Below are positions 18,438 to 27,237 of a stretch of DNA of 27,237 nucleotides, piece after piece. Each line of letters begins with the position of its first letter. The stretch's first letter is position 1. Under the pieces are notes generated by a model, which saw only the letters and a program-made list of their open reading frames with translations, made no database searches and was not told where the DNA came from. Origin of the DNA: Phaeoceros laevis (Eukaryota; Anthocerotophyta; Anthocerotopsida; Notothyladales); NCBI GenBank assembly GCA_049999765.1, contig JBNGIQ010009147.1, positions 39,959 to 67,195 on the forward strand. Direction: 5' to 3'. Made by a program: the position numbers and the translations under genes.

Positions 18438-20300
18438 TTACAACGCTGAACCCGAACCTCTATGCTCTGTTGCACCACCACCATCTGTCTCTTTCAAATG
18501 TGCAGCTGCTGTTTTTTCAGATGACACGATCAACACCCCAGACATGGCTGCTTCATCTAACCAAATTGGCGAAACATCTGTCAACTCAGGCGTGGCTACT
18601 GCCAAGAGTGGCGTGGCTGGGGCCTCCAGAGAAGTCACTTTTGTTACTAGAGGTGATAGCGGTACCGTGGTAGCTGTTCCCGAGGTACCTGGGTCGATCC
18701 ACCCATTCATCTCCTTCACAGCATGCACTGGAAACTCCTGTTCCTCTGCCTCCCTCAAAGCTAGGCAGGTCTGTATGCTGTCCTGGCGGATGGCCAAGTA
18801 AAGGATGAAGGCGACGTAACAGATGAGACCTGCGGAGCCAACAATCCCAATCAGCGCTAACCGAAGGGGGGCTACTCGGCTGCTTATCATCCAGTGAATG
18901 AAGGCGTTGCCAAGGAAGTAGACGTTGATGACGATGATGAGGCAGCCGACGACCCAGGTGATGCGTGTCACCCTTGCATCATTGACATGAGGCCCCATCT
19001 TGACAGAGTTGCTGGTGAATTTGAGCAGTGGCAGCAGAGCAAAGGGCAGCTCGAATGAGAGAATCATGGAAGACACGATGATGAGCTTGCCGGCGCCACT
19101 CTCGCCGCCAATGAGGGCCACGGCGAGGCTGGGCACAATGGCAACACACCTGGTCACCATATTGCGCAGCCAAGGAGCGAAGCGCAGCTCCAGGAATCCC
19201 TGCATCACATACTGCCCAGCGAAGGTGCCGGTGATGGTGGAGCTCTGGCCTGATGCCAGAAGAGCCAATGCAAAAACTGTGGAGCTCCACGACCCGAGCA
19301 CGTTGCGCAGCAGGAAGGAAGCGCGGTTGAGGTCCAAGTCCTGGCAGCTGGCCAGATCCTCCTCAGATAACCCGGACTTGCTGCACACAGCACCACTGAC
19401 CGCAACCACGGCGATGTTTACCACGAATGACACCAGCAGGGCAAAGCTGCACTCGATGAGGTTGTACCTGCACCCATCCCTGATGCCCTTGTCCGTGCGG
19501 GGGGTCTTGCGTGTGAGCACCAGTGCAGAGTGAAGGTAAAGGTTGTGGGGCATTACCATCGCCCCAATGAGCGAGATGGCTATGGCGGTTGCTCCTTGGC
19601 CCTGCAGGCTGGGCACCAGCAGCCCTTTCACCACCTCGCCTGCTGCAGGTTTGGCATACGCTACTTCCACGAAGAAACAAGATGCCATGACCAAAACCAG
19701 GAATCCGATGAATATCTCCAACTTGCGCACCCCATACTGCTGCAGCGCCAGGAAGAGCAAGGTGCTGAAACCAGTGAGCAGAACCCCGATCCACAGGGGG
19801 AGCCTGAAGAGCATGTTGAGGGCATAGGCTGTCCCTATCACCTCAGGTATGTCACTTGCAACTATGGCCACCTCGGCCAGCAGCCAGAGCACAAAATTCA
19901 CCTGCTTCCCGTACTCTGCTCGGCAGTGCTCCGACAAGTGCCTCCCAGTCACCACTCCCAAGTTTGCCGCCAGCGACTGGATCAGCAGCCCCGCTGTTGT
20001 GGCCAGCAACAGCACCCACAGCAGCTCGTACTTGAACTTGGCACCCGCTTGCAAATCACTCTCAAAATTCCCTGGATCCATGTACGCAATAGCAACCAAA
20101 AAACCAGGCCCGAAGTAGGCCAGCAATTTCCGCCATCCCTGCTTCTCCGGCACCTGAACCAGCTTGCTTTTCAAATCTGAGGCCACCTCAGCCCGGAGAC
20201 TCACCACCTGGTTTTCTGCCTCCAACTTTTCATAGCCTACCCTGCCTCCAAGCAATTGGAACCTGCCGTCGGGCCTACCCTGCTCCGAAGCTTGCATCAT
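18438..20300 (-). CDS. NRAMP: NRAMP-family divalent metal transporter, single exon, 620 aa
   Basis: This is a proton-coupled importer of Fe, Mn and related divalent metals. About 12 hydrophobic segments run from residue 60 to 505. Metal-site residues are intact: DPGN in the first segment (75-78, within [15 protein letters not shown]) and MPH in the sixth (250-252, within [17 protein letters not shown]). The transport signature [19 protein letters not shown] is at about 350-368. Wording such as [20 protein letters not shown] places it with the plant NRAMP2/3/4/5 clade, which works at the vacuole, Golgi or plasma membrane; the exact location cannot be read. The C-terminal tail (about 505-620) is longer than usual for a 500-550-residue family and is rich in Ser, Thr, Ala and Pro. 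The frame is open to 20327, but only through a TTG, so the ATG at 20300 is used; the next codon is also ATG. No intron is needed, although plant relatives usually have a few. Confidence 0.96.
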   Translation of the reverse strand: MMQASEQGRPDGRFQLLGGRVGYEKLEAENQVVSLRAEVASDLKSKLVQVPEKQGWRKLLAYFGPGFLVAIAYMDPGNFESDLQAGAKFKYELLWVLLLATTAGLLIQSLAANLGVVTGRHLSEHCRAEYGKQVNFVLWLLAEVAIVASDIPEVIGTAYALNMLFRLPLWIGVLLTGFSTLLFLALQQYGVRKLEIFIGFLVLVMASCFFVEVAYAKPAAGEVVKGLLVPSLQGQGATAIAISLIGAMVMPHNLYLHSALVLTRKTPRTDKGIRDGCRYNLIECSFALLVSFVVNIAVVAVSGAVCSKSGLSEEDLASCQDLDLNRASFLLRNVLGSWSSTVFALALLASGQSSTITGTFAGQYVMQGFLELRFAPWLRNMVTRCVAIVPSLAVALIGGESGAGKLIIVSSMILSFELPFALLPLLKFTSNSVKMGPHVNDARVTRITWVVGCLIIVINVYFLGNAFIHWMISSRVAPLRLALIGIVGSAGLICYVAFILYLAIRQDSIQTCLALREAEEQEFPVHAVKEMNGWIDPGTSGTATTVPLSPLVTKVTSLEAPATPLLAVATPELTDVSPIWLDEAAMSGVLIVSSEKTAAAHLKETDGGGATEHRGSGSAL

Positions 20301-21167
20301 TGCGCCAACACGGAACCAAGCAACCAAAGTTGTTCCACACTGTCAAGCAGCCCTGCAGTGACCTATTCTTCGCCTAGCAGAGGGCACATCCCTAGGAAAT
20401 TGGATAGAAGCCAACTTCTGTCCTCGCTGTTGTGCACACAGAGTCCCCACCCGCTTACCATCGGTCAGCCCGTGAGCTGCCGCAGGCGCATGCTGAAGAG
20501 CCTCCATCTTCCCCCGTCATCAGCCGGGAGCAACAACACTCAGATTTCTTTGCCACTCACTCTCAGATCGCAGTCCTCCTCCCTGCTTCATTCAGTCAGG
20601 CAACAGATTCTCAGCAGACTAGCAGGAGTTCCTAGCATCCGCAAGGAGGCGCCACCCGGGCAACCGGGCGTCTTCCCCAGGGGAACAGTCAGCTCTGACC
20701 TTGCTATCTTGTTCGGTTGGCGTCTTAGCGAGGATCTGGCAAGAAATGCAGACGCTGCTGAGGCAGTTGTTGTTGCGAAGCTGCGGGGCTGGGGAGCACG
20801 GTTCCCTGGCTTTAATAAGCCACCACGGTAACCACTGTGGTGAAGCACGCGCCGCCACGAGACATGCGCGTGCTTCCTCCTGCACCGGTTTGATCTCACT
20901 GCGCAAGTGTTAAAGCTGTGATCCTGCGTAAGAAACAGTCATGCCGTTTTGCCTGGGACCAGTGTTCAGTTCTGACCCTTGCAGAAGCAGAATCTAATCC
21001 TTCCAGTAAATCTTCTTTGGCACCTTTCTCACTTCTCAACCCAACTTTAACGCAACTTTAGAATGGCGCCTCAATAGAGTTAGAACAAGTGCACACAGTA
21101 GCACACTGCACACCCAAAGGTTCTACGGACTAGTACGGAGATCGTCTGTAAAAACGCAAGCCTTCAG

Positions 21168-21214
21168 CAGCCTTTTAGCAAGCAGCCTCTTAGCAATCAG
21201 CCTCTTTTAGCAAG
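21168..21214. repeat. three tandem units of 15-17 bp
   Basis: Copies at 21168-21182, 21183-21197 and 21198-21214 share CAGCCTYTTAGCAA with small indels. They lie about 230-270 bp before the METTL17 start. Confidence 0.8.
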
Positions 21215-21253
21215 CATCATTCGCGCGGAACACTGAATTGCGGCCACCGCCTG

Positions 21254-21281
21254 AATGTGGACTCGCTAACGAGTCCACATT
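21254..21281. repeat. perfect 12-bp inverted repeat, 4-base loop
   Basis: AATGTGGACTCG, loop CTAA, then CGAGTCCACATT. It lies about 160 bp before the METTL17 ATG, so it could be in its leader or promoter. It could fold as a stable hairpin or serve as a dyad binding site. No known element was recognised. Confidence 0.8.
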
Positions 21282-21440
21282 TTGGACAGCCTATGCACAG
21301 TTCCCAACTTGAAGTATGCACGCGTAGCAAGATCGTAGTATTCAAGCTTCTATGACCCCTAAACCAACCTACTGGAGGTTCCATAAGGCCACTTTCCCCG
21401 GTCTGCTGACCTCCCGCTTTGCTTGTGCACACGTACAACG

Positions 21441-24395
21441 ATGGCCGCCGTGTCCCCAGAGCCTGCCCACAAGGCATTCCTCACGCTCGCAGGATTGCGA
21501 TCAGCGGCCAAGCAGACGCCAGGCCTGCAGCGCGTTCCGCAAGAACTCCAGGATGCAATTTCATCCTTCCTGGCTGGTACCCCCCTCTGCCTGCCCTCCT
21601 CTAGACAAGCATAACAACTTTCTTCTTGAGAATTTATGACCTCATTTGTCTTGTCCCTGCAGAGCAGTCGTTTCAGGATGTCAAAACAAGTGTGGCACGG
21701 CTTGCTACCACCATGCGAGACCACAGACTAAAAGCACGAGGCAGTCCATCGGGCGTGGAAGAATCGCAGCCCTCATCTCTTGCTCTGCAAGCTGCTGCCG
21801 AGATTGGGGACGACAGATTTCTCAAAAAGCGGTGGCAGGCACCTCCCGAGCGACCCCCGGTCAAATATGAAGCGCAGCAGACCGTAGCCTATGTGGCAGC
21901 AAGACTGCCTTCTGTATATGCAGCAGTTCACCGTGTCCTGTCTGAGGTACATCTTTGCTCTGGGCACCCTGTGCTGTCGCTGTTGCACCAAGGCAAAGAT
22001 GTGGAGGACAGGGCTGACTAGGGTTGCGTTCCTGCAGGTCTCCCGCCGAGTTCCTGATTTAAAACCCACTACTGTCATGGATTATGGCTCAGGCCCAGGA
22101 ACAGTTCTCTGGTAATCTTCTTTCTCATCGTGCTTCTTGTACTAGGTTCGATTCCAATTGACCTCATTTTCTCCTACATTTGGAACAGGGCGGCGAGAGA
22201 AGTCTGGCCAACCAGTGTGAAGCACGTTAACCTGGTCGAGCCTTCTCCAGCCATGGCACATGCCTGTCGTTCCATGTTAAAAGGTAGTGCAACACGTTGG
22301 GCCTACCCCTTGCTTGGCTGCCACTCTTTTGAAGATCAAACCGTTCACAGGGCCCGCATGTGCTACAATACTGCTCACACTTGACTGATATGAGAAGACC
22401 AGGAGGGTCTACCCATCATACAAAGCTATAGCAGCCTGGAGACATTTGCTGAAAGTCGTGGTGGACAAAAGAGCAGGTTGCATGACATTGTGGTAGCTGT
22501 GAGTGACACACTTAACCTGTTGGCATAGGTTCATAGTGATTGACTGGCCAGTACACCTCTTTGCAGAAGGGTATCGCACATTCCAGTCCAATGCATGGTC
22601 AGCTGATCTAGCTCACACTGTGCAATGTGCAGTCATACTCACTTGGGGAACTTCCATCGATGGCCAAGCGCATATCTGCAGTTCGGCAGCTCTGGTCTCT
22701 TACAAGGGATATTCTAGTAAGTTCACTACTGTACCTTCCAGTCGCACGCATATCTCAAAGTCTGTCTTGCTTGCTTGCTGGGATATTTTGAACTAGGAGG
22801 TTCTGTCAGCTGGGAGATTTGGTGTCTACTAGGTGCTTATTGAACCGGGTACCCCTGAAGGTTTTCAAGTAGTCCACGAAATGAGGAAGCACGTGTTGCA
22901 AATGGAGAAGAAGGTGCATACCCGCAACTTCTAAAATAAGTTTGGTTCCCTGTGCATGACTCGTACTTCTACAACATGCTGCTATGAAGCCTGTAATGTG
23001 GATGCCTCATCGCCCAACACATTGTTCTTTCCAACTGTAGAAAGTGCGTAAGCAACTGCAGAGAAGTCGGAATCAAGAATCTTTGTTGGGTGAAGACGAG
23101 GCAACATTGGCAGGAGATAAAACTGAAACGGGTGGTGCATTTGTCGTAGCACCAGTATGTGCTGGCTGTACTAAATGTATGTGGATTGTAGAAGTTGAGA
23201 AATCTCCATTTGTAGGTTGCTGACAATGTTCCGAATTGCAGTGTGCACATGACGGGTCATGCCCCATGGAAAATACAGGGAGGTGGTGCCATTTTGCTCA
23301 AAGAGTGGAGAGAACTCCTTGCCAGCGTATTACAAAGGTAGTATGGAAGCAGTTGCTGCTCTGTTGCAGGTGGTTCACCACATTTGTGTCTTCCGCACTT
23401 GACAGTAAGATGCAATCAATGAGCTATGCTGCAGCGACTCACAGGAGCACCTCTTCGTGGTTATGAGGACGAGAAGTTTTCCTTCGTTGTTCTTCGGCAT
23501 GGCGTCCGACCAAGGTAAATCTTGTTCTACGGGTTCCTATGCTGCTCTTCACCTTGAAGCTGAGAGACCCAGAGTTCTAGTGAGAGAGTGCTTCTTCTAG
23601 TCTGTGCAATTCTATGCTTTCCTTGTGTAGGGTGCCGTGGCCTATGAAGCTTTTGGCAGATGACCCAATGCCGATAACTGGGCGTACTGACCTAATGCTG
23701 GACGACAACGATGCCCTTCCTAAAGGTAGCCAGTCAATCTGTTGTCCTTGTTTTTGCAGTATGTATATGTGCTGCTTGTCCGTCTTGTTTGCAGCTGTCG
23801 GTGAGGTTGCTTGGTCTCAAACGTTTCTGCTTAACAAGGTAAGGTGTTGATATCTAAGACGTTTGCTGAACGGATCATTGTTACAGATGTTCAGGGCAAG
23901 TCTGCTCAAATACAGAAGAGACTGGAGTGGATCACTGCCTTATTAGATCTTCGTGCAGAGAAAGGAGAGGCATGTGACACGGAGATGGATGATGACCCGG
24001 TGGATGAAGGAGAAGCTTTGAGTGAACGGGAATTCGCATTGGATTCTTTACAAGGCCTCGGCAACTCGCAGGAGGAGTGGTCTGAAGATGATCAAGTTGT
24101 TTATCCCCCAGAGACAGCATCTGAGGAAATCGACGACTCGGACAGTCAGACTGTCGATGCAGGAGAGGAGGGACATGAAATGGATCCAGAAACTGCAGAT
24201 CTAGGAGGTGGATGGGCAAGGATCGTCCAGCCACCAATGAAACGCGGTGGGCATGTTTACCTCGATCTTTGCTGTTCCGCTGGAAGCGATGTATGCAAAG
24301 GCGAGCTACAACGCATGGTAGCGGTCCGCAGTGGAACGAGAGCACTTTACATGCAAGCGAGGAAGTCACGATGGGGGGACCTGTGGCCCTGTTAG
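21441..24395 (+). CDS. METTL17: METTL17/Rsm22-like mitoribosome assembly factor, 582 aa
   Basis: The family helps assemble the mitochondrial small ribosomal subunit; it has a methyltransferase fold and an iron-sulfur cluster. Twelve exons: 21441-21576, 21663-21946, 22038-22111, 22189-22283, 22398-22498, 22633-22716, 22833-22913, 23041-23154, 23242-23337, 23435-23514, 23631-23725, 23887-24395. Introns are 77-161 bp, all GT-AG, and the frame holds throughout. Landmarks are MDYGSGPGTVLW (154-165, SAM loop), VNLVEPSPAM (178-187), SYSLGELPS (231-239), VLIEPGTPEG (259-268), and CAHDGSC with Cys324 and Cys330, then Cys339 in RWCHFAQRVERTPCQR; candidates for the fourth ligand include Cys542/543 in LDLCCSAG. 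Next come LRGYEDEKFSFVVLRHG, an acidic segment (about 440-515), and the plant C-terminal block DLGGGWARI ending RWGDLWPC. No classic transit peptide is obvious. The acceptor of exon 5 (GAGAAG) is the weakest call. Confidence 0.93.
23795..23838 (+). other. possible alternative 44-nt cassette exon in METTL17 intron 11
   Basis: Inside the last intron, TTTGCAG precedes and GTAAGG follows a 44-base segment. Included, it would read on from exon 11 as AVGEVAWSQTFLLNK. Because 44 is not a multiple of 3, the last exon would then be read in another frame to a stop at 23944-23946, losing the acidic and conserved C-terminal parts. Skipping it gives the family-like protein, so skipping is taken as the main form. 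Confidence 0.3.
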
Positions 24396-24930
24396 TTGTC
24401 CGTTGTCTAAAGCAGGAAGGAACTAGCATTATACGTCAGAAGGTGCACTTTGTTGTCCAGGGGTGAATCAACCTCAAGACACTGTGAGGTGATTTACCTT
24501 TGGACACTGAGATGTGTAAAAGTCAGCTCACCTTTTGGACTGTGTAATACCTCTATTCTAGAAACTGCAGAGTGCGTGAGAAGTACGAAATCAGCAATTT
24601 TAATAAAGAAAAACACCCTGAAAGGAAACCACTTCCTGTCGATGCAGGATGGATGCAGAAACTGCAGATCTAGGTGGTGGATGGGCAGGGATCGTCCAAT
24701 GAAACGTGGTGGGCTGTACCGCTGGAAGCGATGTATGCAACTTGAAAGCCAACTACAACGCATGGTACCGGTCCGCAGAGGAACGAGAACACTTCACAAT
24801 GCAAGCAAGGAAGTTAGGATGGACACTCATATGTGTGAAAGCCATCTCACCTTTTTGACGTAATAAAAACATATGAGAAGTACAAACTCAGCAATTTTAA
24901 AAAAGACAATCACCCAAAAATGAAAGCATT
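24396..24930 (+). pseudogene. METTL17 3' flank with decayed tandem copy of its last exon
   Basis: The segment 24639-24821 repeats the coding end of METTL17 (24159-24375) with deletions and substitutions; shared words include GAAACTGCAGATCTAGG, GCTGGAAGCGATGTATGCAA and CTACAACGCATGGTA. The following sequence also repeats the 3' flank: AGTACGAAATCAGCAATTTTA (24583-24603) against a similar stretch at 24877-24898. The copy has lost frame and is noncoding. An AATAAA at 24602-24607, about 210 bp past the METTL17 stop, is a plausible poly(A) signal. Confidence 0.8.
24602..24607 (+). terminator. candidate poly(A) signal of METTL17
   Basis: AATAAA 207 bp after the METTL17 stop codon. A duplicate AATAAA lies near 24932 in the copied flank. 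Confidence 0.35.
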
Positions 24931-25485
24931 GAATAAAGTTCCTTTCTTCCTGTAAGTCCTCCGCGCTCCACTTAAGCTTGTGAAAACATGTAAGCTTGTA
25001 ACACGTAAATACGTCACACCGATCGTCCATTTGCTTCACGTATTTGATTCTCACTATGTACACTCTCCTTATCGTCTACACTCTCTCCTTTTTTTACAAC
25101 TTGTGACTATACTCTCTCCATCTTCCACAACCACTCCATCTTCTCCAACTCTTCTTCTACAACCTATGGGAGGTCCTCGTATCGTTTATTGAGAGTTGAA
25201 TGTGGCTGCACATCTTTTTTATCTTAGTTAACTATATCAGATTTTATCTCACACTTAAATAAATTAACAAGAAGGGTATAAAGGTTCTATAGAGAGATTG
25301 TTTTCCTTCTTACAAGTGAGGTCCTCCAACAACTTCAGAAGTTTGCAAGATATAGAGGTTTTGTTTTTTGCTTGTCAATCACTTTGCATGATTTTTTGAA
25401 TTTGAAGACAAGAAACAAATCCAACATGGCTGGAGGTTATGTCTCCATGTGTAAACCTTAGTTACCGGGAAACTCCATTTTACTC

Positions 25486-26013
25486 GAAAGAAGCGCGTTT
25501 CCGACGTATGCAACTTATGCGACATTTCAAACCGCGCCTGGTTGCGTGCATTTTGGAAATTATATTTTTTGCTCTATATACGGTCTAAATAAATCAAAAT
25601 ACGGTCCATAACTTGTTAACTACCAAACTTACTAACACATACTAAGTTACTAACTCATAACTCGAAACTCATAACTCAAAACCCATCACCCTCGACAGGT
25701 TTCAAGCTTGAGCAGCCCGAGCTCTTGGGCTATGGCAATCTGTCCAATTCCATGACTGTGGGGGCACCTTCATGAAGAGAGAGGCGAGCGTGCACCACGC
25801 GCGCAACGTAGGCGCGCTCAACAAGGGCACATGCCCTGGCCGCGTTCAGCTGGTGGTTGTACCCTAGGCATTTTGTTCAGCCGGTGGTTGTGCCCTAGGC
25901 ATTTTGTATTTACATAAATAAAAATTTTGGAAAATAAAAAAATCGAAATACGCGGTTGCTTACGGTCTACGCATCGCCGTTTTTGAAAGAAGCGGGTTTC
26001 CAACTTATGCAAC
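25486..26013. repeat. 29-bp dispersed direct repeat, 499 bp apart
   Basis: Copies at 25486-25514 and 25985-26013 share GAAAGAAGCGSGTTTCC and TATGCAAC, with three mismatches in 29. Nearby, both copies are accompanied by ATACGGTC-like words. They may be remnants of an old duplicated noncoding element. Confidence 0.6.
25845..25906. repeat. 31-bp tandem duplication
   Basis: Two adjacent 31-bp copies (25845-25875, 25876-25906) that differ at two positions, both transitions. Core GGTGGTTGTRCCCTAGGCAT. Confidence 0.9.
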
Positions 26014-27017
26014 GTGAAAATTAAGGAAACGTTTGAAACGTTTCGATAACTAACTAAATATTAGATATTGCAATACAAAACATTCCACTTTAGCCATTAT
26101 CGGCTCGTCCTCTACCACGGGACAGTGGACAGGGCAGGTATACAAAAACTTACAAGTTAGCATCGATCAAAGGAGCTTTCGAATCACGAAGTAACGAATG
26201 AGTTTTCGCGAACCGAAACTCCCCCTCCGTGCGAGATTAAGTTTGGCGTTGCGCGGAGCTTGAGTCACCATGCCCCAAGCTCTCGCACGCCTGCACCCGC
26301 CATCTCCAACTCCCTCGAACCATGTCCCGTGCAACGGGATAACGCGTCCAGTTCCCAGGAATTTGGAGAGCCAGGGATTGGCGATGGTGTTTCACTGGCA
26401 TCTACACCCTTGCGTGAGTCCGATGGGAATTCAGAGCCTGCGAATGAGGGAACCGATAAGAACCAGGATAAGAACCTGGATGAGAACCTGGAGGATGAAG
26501 GCGATGACAACTTCAAGTTGATTGCCCTAACCTAGGAGTATGATGCTCTGGATGAGGATAACTTACAGTTGTAGAAATGCATCATGCATATAGTGTATGT
26601 CTATGACTCTATGCTATAAGTATGCATTATGAGTCATACATAAGTCTTGACTACATATCTGATGACTCCTGAGATGAAGTAGGAAGTACTAAGAATAAGG
26701 TAATTATATTTTTGAACATTCATATATTTAATATAATTAAAACTAGTGTAGAGGCCCGTCATATTCACAGTCGCTGTCAGACAACTGACGTTACTATACA
26801 TGTGACGTGACGTGACGATTCTACTTCGTCGAGGCCTTGCGTTGCTCTTCGTCTAGCATTACGATCACGGGCAGCAAGTTGTCGTGGTGTTCGGTCCATA
26901 CTTCAGCAAAACCCTATAATGTGCCACCCCACAAAATATCAGTTTATGACTCTTATTATGAATTTTTTTACACAATAGTGTTTTGTTGTTTCATACTCAA
27001 AGTATGGCTTTTTATAT

Positions 27018-27237
27018 ACAATTTAAAGAACCTTACCAAATTCTTCAAATACAAAATTAAAAGAACCTTACCAAAATCTTCAAATTCAATTTTTTAAAGT
27101 ATGGCTTTTTATATATAGTAGTACTTTAAAGAAACTTACCAAAATCTTCAGATTCAATTTTTTTTGACAAAATTTAAAGAACCTTACCACATTCTTCAAA
27201 TACAAAATTAAAAGAACCTTACCAAAATCTTCAAATT
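27018..27237. repeat. AT-rich tandem array, about 36-bp monomer, runs off the edge
   Basis: At least five copies of TTAAAGAACCTTACCAAA followed by a TTCTTCAAAT-like half start near 27022, 27057, 27124, 27172 and 27208. Two alternating variants form a higher-order unit with a spacer (AAAGTATGGCTTTTTATATA, which also occurs at 26999-27018). The array continues beyond the window. Confidence 0.85.

Larger units (their letters stand above)
20301..21440. promoter_or_regulatory. divergent intergenic region, NRAMP and METTL17
   Basis: About 1.1 kb separates the two divergent start codons. On the minus strand TTATTAAA at 20811-20818 is a weak TATA candidate for NRAMP. Three related 15-17-bp units lie at 21168-21214 and a perfect 12-bp hairpin at 21254-21281, both nearer METTL17. 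A plus-strand open frame across 20256-20831 starts without ATG and is antisense to the NRAMP leader, so it is not called. Confidence 0.5.
24931..27237. other. AT-rich intergenic region with repeats
   Basis: No gene is supported in 2.3 kb. Base composition shifts to AT-rich with pyrimidine-rich patches (about 25050-25165). It holds a degenerate TAACTCATAACTC tract (25640-25685), a 31-bp tandem duplication (25845-25906), a 29-bp dispersed repeat (25486-25514 and 25985-26013), a GTGACGTGACGTGACG run near 26800 and a tandem array at the right edge. A plus-strand frame ending at 26535 is open for 91 codons, but begins at TTG with no in-frame ATG. Confidence 0.55.

Noticed and set aside
20256-20831. 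191-codon plus-strand frame upstream of and overlapping NRAMP
   Set aside because: Begins at TTG, overlaps the NRAMP coding start in antisense, and has no recognisable domain.
22141-22160. GGTTCGATTCC, a T-loop-like tRNA motif
   Set aside because: It lies in METTL17 intron 3, and no matching acceptor stem, D arm or anticodon arm was found around it.
23839-23858. A 20-base intron to connect the 44-nt cassette to the last exon in frame
   Set aside because: Far shorter than any other intron here (77 bp or more); direct joining of 23725 to 23887 gives the family-like protein instead.

Overview
This window is plant nuclear DNA. The genes are interrupted by short GT-AG introns (77-161 bp), and the families are plant ones: a PLS-class pentatricopeptide repeat (PPR) protein, a pre-pro pectin methylesterase, an NRAMP2/3/4/5-type metal transporter and plant-type METTL17. 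The very long PPR gene, with fern-like repeat wording, and the other PPR debris suggest a seed-free vascular plant with heavy organelle RNA editing (fern or lycophyte). The species is inference and is not fixed by the sequence. No bacterial operon, CRISPR array, rRNA or convincing tRNA was seen.

Layout, left to right. (1) 848-1828 (+): an intronless trimethylguanosine-synthase-like gene (TGS1) with an altered SAM-binding loop, possibly a retrocopy. (2) 3355-7656 (-): an intronless PLS-type PPR protein of 1433 aa that ends in E domains without DYW, with frame-shifted PPR debris upstream to about 8060. (3) 9539-11690 (-): a four-exon membrane-anchored pectin methylesterase with a PMEI pro-region (618 aa). 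(4) 13665-14889 (-): a five-exon DCC-family (DUF393) thiol-disulfide oxidoreductase with an organellar presequence (216 aa), assembled here from four exons of only 58-118 bases plus a longer first exon. (5) 15013-16004 (+): a two-exon ESF2/ABT1 ribosome-biogenesis RRM protein (299 aa), head-to-head with the DCC gene across 123 bp that contain a telo-box. (6) 16390-17184: debris, namely a decayed PPR piece (+) and a possible reverse-transcriptase relic (-). (7) 18438-20300 (-): a single-exon NRAMP transporter (620 aa). (8) 21441-24395 (+): METTL17/Rsm22-like mitoribosome assembly factor in 12 exons (582 aa), followed by a decayed tandem copy of its own last exon and 3' flank. (9) 24930-27237: AT-rich intergenic DNA with several tandem repeats.

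The genes do not form a pathway. Three of them (PPR, METTL17 and perhaps the DCC protein) probably act in organelles, two act in RNA or ribosome biogenesis in the nucleus (TGS1-like, ESF2), and two act at the cell wall or membranes (PME, NRAMP). I found no evidence for a new multi-gene system. The most interesting points are the TGS1-like copy with a changed motif I, the 16-residue insert repeated in nine consecutive PPR modules, the compact DCC/ESF2 divergent promoter, and the METTL17 terminal-exon duplication and possible cassette exon.
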